Program-made: the position numbers and the translations under genes
Shown: positions 51,681-60,015 of the stretch, piece after piece
Layout: each line of letters opens with the position of its first letter
Numbering within the stretch: position 1 is the first letter of the stretch
From: Microbacterium paraoxydans
GTDB lineage: Bacteria > Actinomycetota > Actinomycetes > Actinomycetales > Microbacteriaceae
Assembly: GCF_018224615.1 (NCBI RefSeq)
Contig: NZ_JAGTUK010000001.1
Coordinates: 434,001 to 498,000, forward strand
Reading direction: 5' to 3'
DNA: 64,000 nt
The notes under the pieces: generated by a model
The model's database searches: none
Told to the model about the DNA's origin: nothing
The model's input: only the letters and a program-made list of their open reading frames with translations

Positions 51681-52563
51681 CGTCTCGCTCGACACCCGCG
51701 CCGTCGTCGGCGCCCCGTCCGCCCGCTCCCGCGCCGCCGGGAAGCCGAGGAACCGCGGACTGTGGGCGGTGCACGCCGTGCTCCTCGTCGGCGCCGTGCT
51801 GATGGTGTTCCCGTTCGTGTGGCAGCTGCTGACATCGTTCAAGACGCTGTCCGACTCGGTGCAGGTGCCCCCGTCGTTCCTGCCGCGCGAGTGGGTGTTC
51901 ACGAACTTCGCCGAGGTGTTCGACTCGATGCCGTTCGGGCAGATGTTCCTCAACTCGGTGCTCCTCACGGTCGGCCGCACGGTCGGTCAGGTCGTCCTGT
52001 GCACCATGGCGGGCTACGCCTTCGCGCGCATCCCGTTCCCCGGGCGCAACGTCCTGTTCGTGGTGTTCCTGTCGGTGCTGATGGTGCCGTCGCAGCTGTA
52101 CCTGCTGCCGCAGTACGAGATCATCCAGTCGCTGGGCTGGCTCAACACGCTCCAGGCGCTCATCGTGCCCGGCATCTTCAGCGCCTTCGGGACCTTCCTG
52201 ATGCGGCAGTTCTTCCTGTCGATGCCGGCCGAGCTGGAGGAAGCGGCCCGCATCGACGGCGCGAATCCGTGGCAGACCTTCTGGCGGATCATGGTTCCGC
52301 TCGCGAAGCCTGGCATCATCGCACTTGTGGTGTTCACCGTGCTGTGGTCCTGGAACGATCTGCTGTGGCCGCTCATCGTGACCACCGACCCCGCGAAGAT
52401 GCCGTTGTCGGTGGGGCTCTCGCAGCTCGTCGGCATCCACGGCACCGACTACCCGGTGCTGATGGCCGGCGCGCTGCTGGCGACCCTGCCGATGCTCGTG
52501 ACGTTCATGATCCTGCAGCGGCAGTTCATCCAGGGCATCGCGTTCAGCGGGACGAAGGGCTGA
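51673..52563 (+). CDS. sugar ABC transporter permease (MalG type), importer C
   Basis: A 296-residue membrane protein with six helices and the EAA loop LEEAARIDGANPWQTFWRIM. It overlaps the preceding permease by 8 bases. No ATPase gene follows, so the importer needs one encoded elsewhere. Confidence 0.93.
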   Translation: MSDVSLDTRAVVGAPSARSRAAGKPRNRGLWAVHAVLLVGAVLMVFPFVWQLLTSFKTLSDSVQVPPSFLPREWVFTNFAEVFDSMPFGQMFLNSVLLTVGRTVGQVVLCTMAGYAFARIPFPGRNVLFVVFLSVLMVPSQLYLLPQYEIIQSLGWLNTLQALIVPGIFSAFGTFLMRQFFLSMPAELEEAARIDGANPWQTFWRIMVPLAKPGIIALVVFTVLWSWNDLLWPLIVTTDPAKMPLSVGLSQLVGIHGTDYPVLMAGALLATLPMLVTFMILQRQFIQGIAFSGTKG

Positions 52564-52566
52564 CCG

Positions 52567-53622
52567 ATGGCACAGCGTGAGCACGCCCCCGCCCGCCGCC
52601 CCACCCTGCGGATGGTGGCCGAACGGGCCGGAGTGTCGACGGCGACCGTGTCGTACGTGTTCTCCGGCCGCGCCGGGGCGAGCGGCGCCGGGGTCGCGGA
52701 AGCCACCGCGGCCAGGGTGATGGCCGCCGCGGAGGAACTCAACTACCGCCCGAACACGGCCGCCCGCGCGATCCGCACCGGCCGCAGCGGCATGGTGCAG
52801 CTCTCCCTGCACATGCTGAGCGACCCGTGGTCGCTCGCGGTGGCGGACGCCGTCAACGCGGAAGCCAACAGGCACGGCCTCACCACGTTGATCCTCGCGG
52901 ACGGCGACTGGCACGCGGCGCTCGACCGGGTGGAGAGCGACGTGGCCTACCTCGACGGCGTCGGACTGGACGAGGAGGACGCGCGGCGGCTGGGCGATCT
53001 GGTCAAGCGCGGGCAGCGGCTCGTGGTGTTCTCCGAGCACCTGGAGCCGGACGGGTTCGATGTGATCCGCTCCGACGCGATCCCCGGGTGCGAGCTCGCG
53101 ATGGACCACTTGTTGGAACGGCACACCGCGATCGGGTGCATCGCCGCCGAGGGGGCGGTGCGCCTCGCCGGGCGGCAGGTCACCCGGTACACGCCCTACC
53201 TGCAGAAGCTCGCGGCCGCGGGCATCGAGCCGGACCCGGCGTGGACCGTGACCTATGCGGACACCCAGGCCAGCGCGTTCACGGCCGCGATCGAGCTGCT
53301 GTCGCGGGAGGACCGGCCGGACGCCGTGTACGCCACGACCGACTTCGCCGCGATCGCCGCGATCAACGCCGCGCACATGCTCGGCCTCCGGGTGCCGCAC
53401 GACGTGGCGGTGATCGGCGTCGGCAACACCCCGGATGCCCGGCTCGTCGCGCCCACGCTGACGACGGTCGGCCCCACCGACTTCTACGAGCGGCAGGCGC
53501 GCATCATCGTCGACCGCGCTCTCGAGAGCGACCCGTCGCCGGGAACCCTGCACGAGTTCCCGTGGTCGCTCGTCCCCGGCGGCTCCACCGACCTCGACGC
53601 CCCCGCCCCGCGCGACCGCTGA
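52567..53622 (+). CDS. LacI-family transcriptional regulator of operon C
   Basis: A 351-residue protein with HTH at about residues 13-60 (LRMVAERAGVSTATVSYVFS, then AAEELNYRPNTAARAIRTG) and an effector domain (YATTDFAAIAAINAAHMLGL, VAVIGVGNTP). It lies within the operon, 3 bases after the permease, so it is probably autoregulated through the CGTTTAACGCTAAACG site at 49387. Confidence 0.93.
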   Translation: MAQREHAPARRPTLRMVAERAGVSTATVSYVFSGRAGASGAGVAEATAARVMAAAEELNYRPNTAARAIRTGRSGMVQLSLHMLSDPWSLAVADAVNAEANRHGLTTLILADGDWHAALDRVESDVAYLDGVGLDEEDARRLGDLVKRGQRLVVFSEHLEPDGFDVIRSDAIPGCELAMDHLLERHTAIGCIAAEGAVRLAGRQVTRYTPYLQKLAAAGIEPDPAWTVTYADTQASAFTAAIELLSREDRPDAVYATTDFAAIAAINAAHMLGLRVPHDVAVIGVGNTPDARLVAPTLTTVGPTDFYERQARIIVDRALESDPSPGTLHEFPWSLVPGGSTDLDAPAPRDR

Positions 53623-53662
53623 GCCGCGCCCTCCCTGCATCGACTTTCACGAAGGACTTCTG

Positions 53663-54844
53663 TTGGACCTCCACATCGGCATCATCGGCTTCGGCGCGCG
53701 CTCCACCCTCCACGAGGAGGTGCACCGCCCCGGGCACGGCTCGCGCATCACGGCCGTGTGCGACCTCTCGCCCCGCGCCCGCGACGACGCGAGGGCACTC
53801 GTGCCGGACGCGCTCGTCACCGACTCCCTCGACGAGCTGCTCGCCTCGGGGGTCGATGCGGTCATGGTGCTCACGCCGGACGACACGCACGCCGCGCTGA
53901 CCATCCGGGCGCTCGAGGCCGGCGTGCCCGTGTTCTGCGAGAAGCCCCTGGCGATCGACCTCGCCGACGCCGACCGGATGCTGGAGACCGCGCGGCGCAC
54001 CGGCACCCGGCTGTACATCGGGCACAACATGCGGCACATGCCCGTGATCACCCTCATGCGCGGGCTCATCCAGGCCGGGCGCATCGGGCAGGTGAAGGCC
54101 GTGTGGGTGCGGCACTTCGTCGGTCACGGCGGCGACTTCTATTTCAAGGACTGGCACGCCGACCGCAGCCGCACCACCGGGCTGCTGCTGCAGAAGGGCG
54201 CGCACGACCTCGACATCATCCACTGGCTCGCGGGCGCCTACACGGAGCGGGTGGCGGCGATGGGCGGACTGAGCGTGTACGGCGACATCACCGACCGGCG
54301 CGATCGTTCGGGGGAGCGCATGCCGGACTGGTTCAGCATGGACAACTGGCCGCCGACGGCGCTGACCGGCCTGCACCCCGTGATCGACGTCGAGGACATC
54401 TCGATGGTGAACCTGCAGCTGGAGGGCGGGATCTTCGCGTCGTACCAGCAGTGCCACTTCACGCCGGACTACTGGCGCAACTACACGGTGATCGGCACCG
54501 AGGGGCGCATCGAGAACGTCGGCGACGTGGCCGGCAGCGAGGTGCGGCTGTGGAACCGACGTCATGCGGGGGCTGCCGAGGCCGACGAGACCTTCATCGT
54601 GCCGGAGGTGCCGGACGCGGGACACGACGGGGCCGACGCGCTCCTGGTCGCCGAGTTCCTGCGGTTCGTGCGGCACGGCGGGCTCACCGCGACCTCGCCC
54701 GTGGCGGCGCGGGAGGCCGTGGCCGCGGGGATCCTCGCGACCGCGTCGCTGCGCGGGGACGGCTCCGCGGTGAGCGTTCCGCCGCTCGACCCGGGGCTCG
54801 TGGCCTACTTCGAGCGCGGGCAGGTCGAGACCGCGGCCGCCTGA
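53663..54844 (+). CDS. Gfo/Idh/MocA-family oxidoreductase, operon C
   Basis: A 393-residue protein starting at TTG, supported by GAAGGA upstream and by the Rossmann start LHIGIIGFGARSTLHEE. The signature EKPLAIDLADADRML is near residue 94. The substrate domain includes GHNMRHMPVITLMRGL and KGAHDLDIIHWLAGAY. Enzymes of this class act on sugars or cyclitols. It is likely to process the compound imported by importer C. Confidence 0.88.
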   Translation: MDLHIGIIGFGARSTLHEEVHRPGHGSRITAVCDLSPRARDDARALVPDALVTDSLDELLASGVDAVMVLTPDDTHAALTIRALEAGVPVFCEKPLAIDLADADRMLETARRTGTRLYIGHNMRHMPVITLMRGLIQAGRIGQVKAVWVRHFVGHGGDFYFKDWHADRSRTTGLLLQKGAHDLDIIHWLAGAYTERVAAMGGLSVYGDITDRRDRSGERMPDWFSMDNWPPTALTGLHPVIDVEDISMVNLQLEGGIFASYQQCHFTPDYWRNYTVIGTEGRIENVGDVAGSEVRLWNRRHAGAAEADETFIVPEVPDAGHDGADALLVAEFLRFVRHGGLTATSPVAAREAVAAGILATASLRGDGSAVSVPPLDPGLVAYFERGQVETAAA

Positions 54845-54911
54845 GTCCGCCGCCTCCGCGGGCGGCTCCGCGGGGGGCGTCGCGGCTCTCAGCGTCTTCA
54901 CACCGAGGCGA

Positions 54912-54927
54912 ATGTACAAACGTACAT
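54912..54927 (+). promoter_or_regulatory. TetR-type operator
   Basis: ATGTAC-AAAC-GTACAT, a perfect 6-4-6 inverted repeat, overlapped by GTACATGTAC (54922-54931). It lies 24 bp before the TetR start and covers a non-functional upstream ATG. Confidence 0.75.
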
Positions 54928-54950
54928 GTACAGGTGTTCGGAGGTGCGGG

Positions 54951-55538
54951 ATGGCGGAGAGCGCGCGTCGGCGTCGCGACCCCGAAGCGCGCCGCCGTGA
55001 GATCGTGACCGCCGCGGCCGAACTGATCGTCGAGGTCGGGGCCGAGGCCATCACCCACCGCATGGTCGCCGCCCGCGCCGGGGTGCCGCTCGGGGCCACC
55101 ACGCAGTACTTCGCCACGCTCGACGACCTCCGCGGCGCCGCCTTCCGTGCGCTCGCCGACGAGATCGAGGCCCGGCTCGACGGCGTGCGGCAGACCCTCG
55201 CCGAGCAGGGGGCGGGGCCAGACGTGATCGCGGCCCTCGTGTGCCGGAGCGCGGAGGACGGGCACGCCGTGCGGGCCGACCGCGCCGTGGTCACCGCCGC
55301 CGTGCACGACCCCCGCCTGCGCGAACTCGCCAGGCACCTGTCCGACCGCCTGGTCGACCTGCTCGAGCCGACCTATGGCGCCGACCGTGCCAAAGCGGCG
55401 ATGATCTTCATCGACGGTGTCATGTGGAGCACGCACATCCGCGACGACCGCCTCGATCAGTCCTTCATCGAGACCGCACTGGCGCGGATCCTCGGAGACC
55501 CTCTCTCCACCCCTTCCGCAGCGACAGCCACCCCCTGA
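54951..55538 (+). CDS. TetR-family repressor
   Basis: A 195-residue regulator with GGAGG before the ATG at 54951. The HTH is at residues 13-60 (REIVTAAAELIVEVGAEAIT, then AARAGVPLGATTQYFATLDD). A C-terminal ligand domain contains a VVTAAVHDPRLRELARHLSD segment. It is followed after 16 bases by the RND pump gene and should repress both from the palindrome at 54912. Confidence 0.93.
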   Translation: MAESARRRRDPEARRREIVTAAAELIVEVGAEAITHRMVAARAGVPLGATTQYFATLDDLRGAAFRALADEIEARLDGVRQTLAEQGAGPDVIAALVCRSAEDGHAVRADRAVVTAAVHDPRLRELARHLSDRLVDLLEPTYGADRAKAAMIFIDGVMWSTHIRDDRLDQSFIETALARILGDPLSTPSAATATP

Positions 55539-55554
55539 CACCGAGGACCACGCC

Positions 55555-58500
55555 TTGTCGAAACTCGCCATCCTCAGCCTGAAGAACCGCGCGCTCATCG
55601 CGCTCGTGACCATCGTCGCGGCCGTGTTCGGCGGGCTCGCCCTCACCAACCTCAAGCAGGAGCTGATCCCGTCACTCGAGCTGCCGGCGCTCGTGGTCAT
55701 GACCACGTACCCCGGCGCCTCGCCCGAGGTGGTCGAGAACGACGTGTCCACCCCGATCGAGTCGGCGATCCAGGGCGTGCCCGATCTGGAGTCAACCACC
55801 GCGACCAGCACCACCAACGCCTCCATCGTGCAGGCGATGTTCTCCTACGGCACGAACCTCGCGACCGCGGAGCAGAAGATCCAGCAGGCGATCAACCGCA
55901 TCTCCTCGCAGCTGCCCGAGGACGTCACGCCGCAGGTGCTGTCGGTGTCGATCGACGACTTCCCGGTGATCCAGGTGGCCGTGACCGGGTTCGACGACGC
56001 CGACAACGCGCAGGCGCAGCTGGAGAGCGTCGCCATCCCCGACCTGGAGGACGTGGACGGCGTCAACGCGGCCGAGATCGTCGGCGGCGTCGGCCAGCGC
56101 ATCACCATCACCCCCGACGTGGCACGCCTGGCGGCCGAGGGGCAGAGCACGCAGGCGATCAGCTCGGCGCTGCAGCAGAACGGCACGCTGTTCCCGGGCG
56201 GTGACATCACGGAGAACGGGGAGACCCTGACCGTGCAGACCGGCGCCAAGATCACCTCGGTCGATGAGATCGCCGCGCTCCCGCTCGTCGGCACCTCCCT
56301 CACGATCGGCGATGTCGCGACGGTCGCGCAGGTCTCCGACCCCGTCACCTCGATCTCGCGCGTGGACGGCAAGGACGCCCTGTCGATCTCGATCACCAAG
56401 CTCCCCGCGGCCAACACCGTCGAGGTGTCGCAGGGGGTGATCGCGGCGCTCGACGAGATCGGCGACGCACTGCCCGACGCCGAGTTCACGGTCGTGTTCG
56501 ACCAGGCCCCGTTCATCGTGCAGTCGATCGACACGCTCGCCACGGAGGGTCTCCTCGGCCTCGTGATGGCGGTGCTGGTGATCCTGGTGTTCCTGCTGTC
56601 GGTGCGCTCGACGCTCGTGACCGCGATCTCGATCCCCACGTCGGTGCTCATCACGTTCATCGGGCTGCAGGCCTTCGGCTACTCGCTCAACGTGCTGACG
56701 CTCGGCGCGCTCACGATCGCGATCGGCCGCGTCGTGGACGACTCGATCGTGGTCATCGAGAACATCAAACGGCACTACGTGGGCGACGCCGACAAGGGCG
56801 ACGCGATCCGGCTCGCGGTGCGCGAGGTCGCCGCGGCGATCACGGCCTCCACCATCACGACCGTCGCGGTGTTCCTGCCCATCGTGTTCGTGGGCGACAT
56901 GGTGGGCGAGCTGTTCCGGCCGTTCGCGATGACCGTGACGATCGCGATGGTCGCGTCGCTGCTGGTCGCGCTCACGATCGTGCCCGTCCTGGCGTACTGG
57001 TTCCTCAAGCCGGGCAAGCCGCTGCTCGACGAGCGCGGCAACGCGATCGACCCGGAGGACCCGGACGCCCCGCCCACCGCGCTGCAGCGCGGCTACCGGC
57101 CGATCCTCGGCTGGACGCTCAAGCACTCGGGCCTCACGGTGGTGCTCGCGGTGGTGGTGCTCGGCGCGACGCTGGCCGCCGCCCCGCTCATGAAGGTCAA
57201 CTTCCTCAGCGACTCCGGTCAGAACACCATGACCGTGACGCAGGACCTCGGGCCTACCGCGAGCCTGCAGGCGAAGTCCGACGCGGCGGAGCCCGTGGAG
57301 GAGGCGCTGCTCGGCATCGACGGCATCCAGCACGTGCAGGCCTCGATCGGGTCGAGCGGCTCCGCCCTGCGCGATGCGTTCTCCGGCGGCGCCGGCATCA
57401 CCTACTCGGTGCTCACCGACGGCGACGCCGACCAGGAGAAGCTGCGCGCCGAGGTGCAGGACGCGATCGACGGCCTCGGCGACGACGTGGGCGAGGTCAG
57501 CGTGGCCGCCTCGGCCGGCTTCGGCTCCAGCGACATCGAGATCACGGTCAGCGCGTCGAACGGCGAGGACCTCGCCACCGCCACCTCGACCCTGGTGAAG
57601 GAGCTCGACGGCCGCGACGGCGTCGGCCAGGTGACCGACAACCTCGCCGAGGCGCTGCCCTACATCGCGGTCGTGGTGAACCGGGAGGCCGCGGCGCAGG
57701 TCGGGCTGTCGGAGGTCGCGGTGGGCTCGATCGTGTCGAACACGATGCGCCCGCAGCAGATCGGTTCGGTCGAGATCGACGACACCGCCCTGACCGTGTA
57801 CCTCGTGAACCCGGAGCCCCCGACGACCGTCGAGGCGCTGCAGCAGCTGGCGATCCCGACCGCCGCGGGCATCGTGCCGCTGCAGGACATCGCGACGGTC
57901 GAGCAGCGCAACGGCCCCACCTCGATCACGACCGAGCAGGGCCGCCGCACGGCCACCATCACGGTGCCGCCCGCCTCGGACAACCTCGCCGTGGCCACGC
58001 AGTCGGTGAGCGCCGCGATCGCCGCGGCCGACCTGCCCGACGGTGCCTCGGCCGAGGTCGGCGGCGTCGCCTCGCAGCAGGCCGACTCGTTCTCGCAGCT
58101 GGGCCTCGCGATGCTCGCGGCCATCCTGATCGTGTACGTGGTGATGGTGGCGACGTTCAAGTCGCTGCGTCAGCCGCTGCTGCTGCTGGTCTCGGTGCCG
58201 TTCGCGGCGACCGGCGCCATCCTGCTGCAGATCGTGACGGGCGTGCCGCTGGGGGTGGCCTCGCTGATCGGTGTGCTGATGCTGATCGGCATCGTGGTGA
58301 CGAACGCGATCGTGCTGGTCGACCTCGTCAACCAGTACCGCGAGAAGGGGCTGTCCACGGCCGACGCGGTGATGGCGGGCGGCGAGAAGCGTCTGCGCCC
58401 GATCCTGATGACCGCGCTCGCGACGATCCTCGCGCTCACCCCGATGGCGCTCGGCATCACCGGGCACGGCGGGTTCATCTCGCAGCCGCTCGCGATCGTG

Positions 58501-58767
58501 GTGATCGGCGGGCTCATCTCCTCGACCGTGCTCACGCTGATCGTGCTGCCGACGCTGTACAACCTCGTCGAAGGGGCGAAGGAGCGGCGCCGGGCCCGCA
58601 AGGGCGACGGCGGGACGGGCGATGACGGCCCGGGCACCGGCGCCCCGGAGCGGCCGGACGCGCCCACCGGAACGGCCGCCGCGGAGCCCGTCGCCGCGGG
58701 GGCCACGGTGCACGCGGACGGCTCACCCGTCAGCCGACGAGAGCTGCGCGGACAGTCGGGCACCTGA
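55555..58767 (+). CDS. RND-superfamily (AcrB/HAE1-type) efflux transporter
   Basis: A 1070-residue transporter; TTG start with GAGGA upstream and N-terminus LSKLAILSLKNRALIAL. Twelve helices and two large outer loops fit the ACR_tran family. The proton-relay pair is Asp395-Asp396 (GRVVDDSIVVIEN). NAIVLVDLVNQYREKG is the second-half counterpart. The C-terminus is a low-complexity Gly/Pro/Ala tail. No membrane-fusion protein or outer channel is encoded, as expected in a single-membrane actinobacterium. It is probably a drug or lipid exporter, induced when the TetR ligand is present. Confidence 0.93.
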   Translation: MSKLAILSLKNRALIALVTIVAAVFGGLALTNLKQELIPSLELPALVVMTTYPGASPEVVENDVSTPIESAIQGVPDLESTTATSTTNASIVQAMFSYGTNLATAEQKIQQAINRISSQLPEDVTPQVLSVSIDDFPVIQVAVTGFDDADNAQAQLESVAIPDLEDVDGVNAAEIVGGVGQRITITPDVARLAAEGQSTQAISSALQQNGTLFPGGDITENGETLTVQTGAKITSVDEIAALPLVGTSLTIGDVATVAQVSDPVTSISRVDGKDALSISITKLPAANTVEVSQGVIAALDEIGDALPDAEFTVVFDQAPFIVQSIDTLATEGLLGLVMAVLVILVFLLSVRSTLVTAISIPTSVLITFIGLQAFGYSLNVLTLGALTIAIGRVVDDSIVVIENIKRHYVGDADKGDAIRLAVREVAAAITASTITTVAVFLPIVFVGDMVGELFRPFAMTVTIAMVASLLVALTIVPVLAYWFLKPGKPLLDERGNAIDPEDPDAPPTALQRGYRPILGWTLKHSGLTVVLAVVVLGATLAAAPLMKVNFLSDSGQNTMTVTQDLGPTASLQAKSDAAEPVEEALLGIDGIQHVQASIGSSGSALRDAFSGGAGITYSVLTDGDADQEKLRAEVQDAIDGLGDDVGEVSVAASAGFGSSDIEITVSASNGEDLATATSTLVKELDGRDGVGQVTDNLAEALPYIAVVVNREAAAQVGLSEVAVGSIVSNTMRPQQIGSVEIDDTALTVYLVNPEPPTTVEALQQLAIPTAAGIVPLQDIATVEQRNGPTSITTEQGRRTATITVPPASDNLAVATQSVSAAIAAADLPDGASAEVGGVASQQADSFSQLGLAMLAAILIVYVVMVATFKSLRQPLLLLVSVPFAATGAILLQIVTGVPLGVASLIGVLMLIGIVVTNAIVLVDLVNQYREKGLSTADAVMAGGEKRLRPILMTALATILALTPMALGITGHGGFISQPLAIVVIGGLISSTVLTLIVLPTLYNLVEGAKERRRARKGDGGTGDDGPGTGAPERPDAPTGTAAAEPVAAGATVHADGSPVSRRELRGQSGT

Positions 58768-58792
58768 CGCGGGAGCGGCCTCGGCGCGAGAG

Positions 58793-58830
58793 CGGCCCCT
58801 GACCGACGCGGGTGCGTCGGTCAGGGGCCG
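58793..58830 (+). terminator. strong intrinsic terminator
   Basis: A 17-bp perfect stem (CGGCCCCTGACCGACGC with its complement), GGGT-type loop, followed by TT. Confidence 0.88.
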
Positions 58831-58857
58831 TTCTGCGGATCGGAGGCGGCCGGCGGG

Positions 58858-59754
58858 TCAGCCGAACGTGATGCCCCACTCCAGCGTCCACGTCTCGCCC
58901 TGGGCCAGCCGGCGCAGGCCGCGGCCGCTGTTGAAGGCGTCCGCCGGGGCGGTCATCGGCTCGATCGCGACCGCGAGCGGCGTGCCCGGATAGTTCCTGG
59001 CCGTGTACACCTGGGCGACGTCGAAGCCCTCGCCCTGCCACAGCGTGACCGTGCGGCCGTCCGGCGCGGTGAGGGTGTGCCGCACCCGGCCGTCGGCGTC
59101 GCGGTCGAGGTCGGTGAAGCCGGTGTCGAGCGTCGCGTCGCCGAGGCGCAGCCCCGCACGCAGCGCCGGATCCGCGGGGCGGGTGCCCACCGGGAGCAGA
59201 CGCTCGTCGGTCTCGAACGCGGTCTGCGCGGGAACCCGCAGCACCAGCTCGTGCGGGTCGACGTCGCCGATCGTGACGAACGGGTGCGTGCCGACGGCCA
59301 CCGGCGCGGCCGCTTCCGACCAGTTCGTGATCGTGTGCGTGACCTCGATCCCGTCGGCCGTGAGCACGTAGGCCACCGAGGTCTCGAGCAGGTACGGGTA
59401 GCCCGTCTGCGGGAACACCGTGGCGCGCAGCGTGGCGGCGGCCTCGGTCTGCTCCACCTCGTAGGGCGCGAAGCGCAGGAGTCCGTGGCTGGCGTTGCCC
59501 GTCTTCGGCTCGGACACCGTGAGCTGCCGCACCGTGCCCTGGTCGTCCCAGCGGCCGTCGCGCACGCGGTTGGGCCAGGGCACCAGCACCACGCCGGAGC
59601 ACGAGGGCGTCGGAAGGTCGAGGGGGTACGGGGGCACGAGGTCGACGTCGCCGATGCGCAGCGAGCGCAGAGACGCGCCGACCTGGGCGATCTGGGCGGT
59701 CACCTCGCCGAGGGCGAGCTGCACCTGGAGGCCGGTGGGGGAGGCGGGGGTCAC
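58858..59754 (-). CDS. aldose 1-epimerase (mutarotase) family protein
   Basis: A 298-residue GalM-like protein. Segments matching the family: VLVPWPNRVRDGRW, NASHGLLRF (substrate His), VGTHPFVTIGD (second His) and an AIEPMTAPADAFNSG end with the conserved Glu/Pro. It converts alpha- and beta-anomers of a free sugar. The GTG start lies exactly 6 bases after a TACGAT -10 box, so the mRNA is probably leaderless. Confidence 0.9.
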   Translation of the reverse strand: MTPASPTGLQVQLALGEVTAQIAQVGASLRSLRIGDVDLVPPYPLDLPTPSCSGVVLVPWPNRVRDGRWDDQGTVRQLTVSEPKTGNASHGLLRFAPYEVEQTEAAATLRATVFPQTGYPYLLETSVAYVLTADGIEVTHTITNWSEAAAPVAVGTHPFVTIGDVDPHELVLRVPAQTAFETDERLLPVGTRPADPALRAGLRLGDATLDTGFTDLDRDADGRVRHTLTAPDGRTVTLWQGEGFDVAQVYTARNYPGTPLAVAIEPMTAPADAFNSGRGLRRLAQGETWTLEWGITFG

Positions 59755-59760
59755 CCCGTC

Positions 59761-59766
59761 ATCGTA
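59761..59766 (-). promoter_or_regulatory. -10 box of leaderless epimerase transcript
   Basis: TACGAT on the minus strand, 6 bases from the GTG at 59754. The same TACGAT-N6 arrangement precedes the gene starting at 22862. Confidence 0.45.
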
Positions 59767-59798
59767 GTGGGGTGCGGGTCGCTCCCAGGGTCCGCCGG

Positions 59799-60015
59799 TA
59801 CACTGGCATGGTCGGCTTCGGACACCCGCGCAGGGCGCGGACGTTTTTCAGTGTGTGAAGTGTGAGTCCAGGGGCCGATGGTGAACGTCGATCGACGTGA
59901 ATCAACCATCACAGGAATGGCCCCGGCCGCAGATCGTCCGGACTCCGCATCCGTCGGAGTGCTCGCGCGTGCGCGCAGCGCTGTTCTCGTGCGAGAACGC
60001 AGAAGGACACCCCGA
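59799..60015 (+). promoter_or_regulatory. promoter and structured leader of the DEAD-box helicase gene
   Basis: A TACACT -10 candidate (59799-59804) would give a leader of about 205 bases. It contains a short GC hairpin followed by TTTTT (CCGCGC-AGG-GCGCGG, 59826-59848), resembling an intrinsic terminator. A nested stem follows: GGGGCC/GGCCCC (59871-59876 with 59919-59924), GATGGT/ACCATC (59877-59882 with 59905-59910) and an inner ACGTC-GATC-GACGT hairpin (59885-59898). The layout suggests attenuation or temperature control of the helicase. Confidence 0.55.

Noticed and set aside
54912-54950. Upstream ATG for the TetR gene
   Set aside because: It lies in the operator palindrome and has no Shine-Dalgarno. 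The ATG at 54951 follows GGAGG.
55792-58713. A 973-residue minus-strand frame opposite the RND pump
   Set aside because: Composition and lack of motifs show it to be a shadow frame in GC-rich DNA.
59878-60015. Upstream in-frame ATG extending the helicase by 46 residues
   Set aside because: The extension has no resemblance to helicase N-termini, lies in the structured leader, and the ATG at 60016 has a good AGAAGGA signal with the usual MPKNKKPRGG start.
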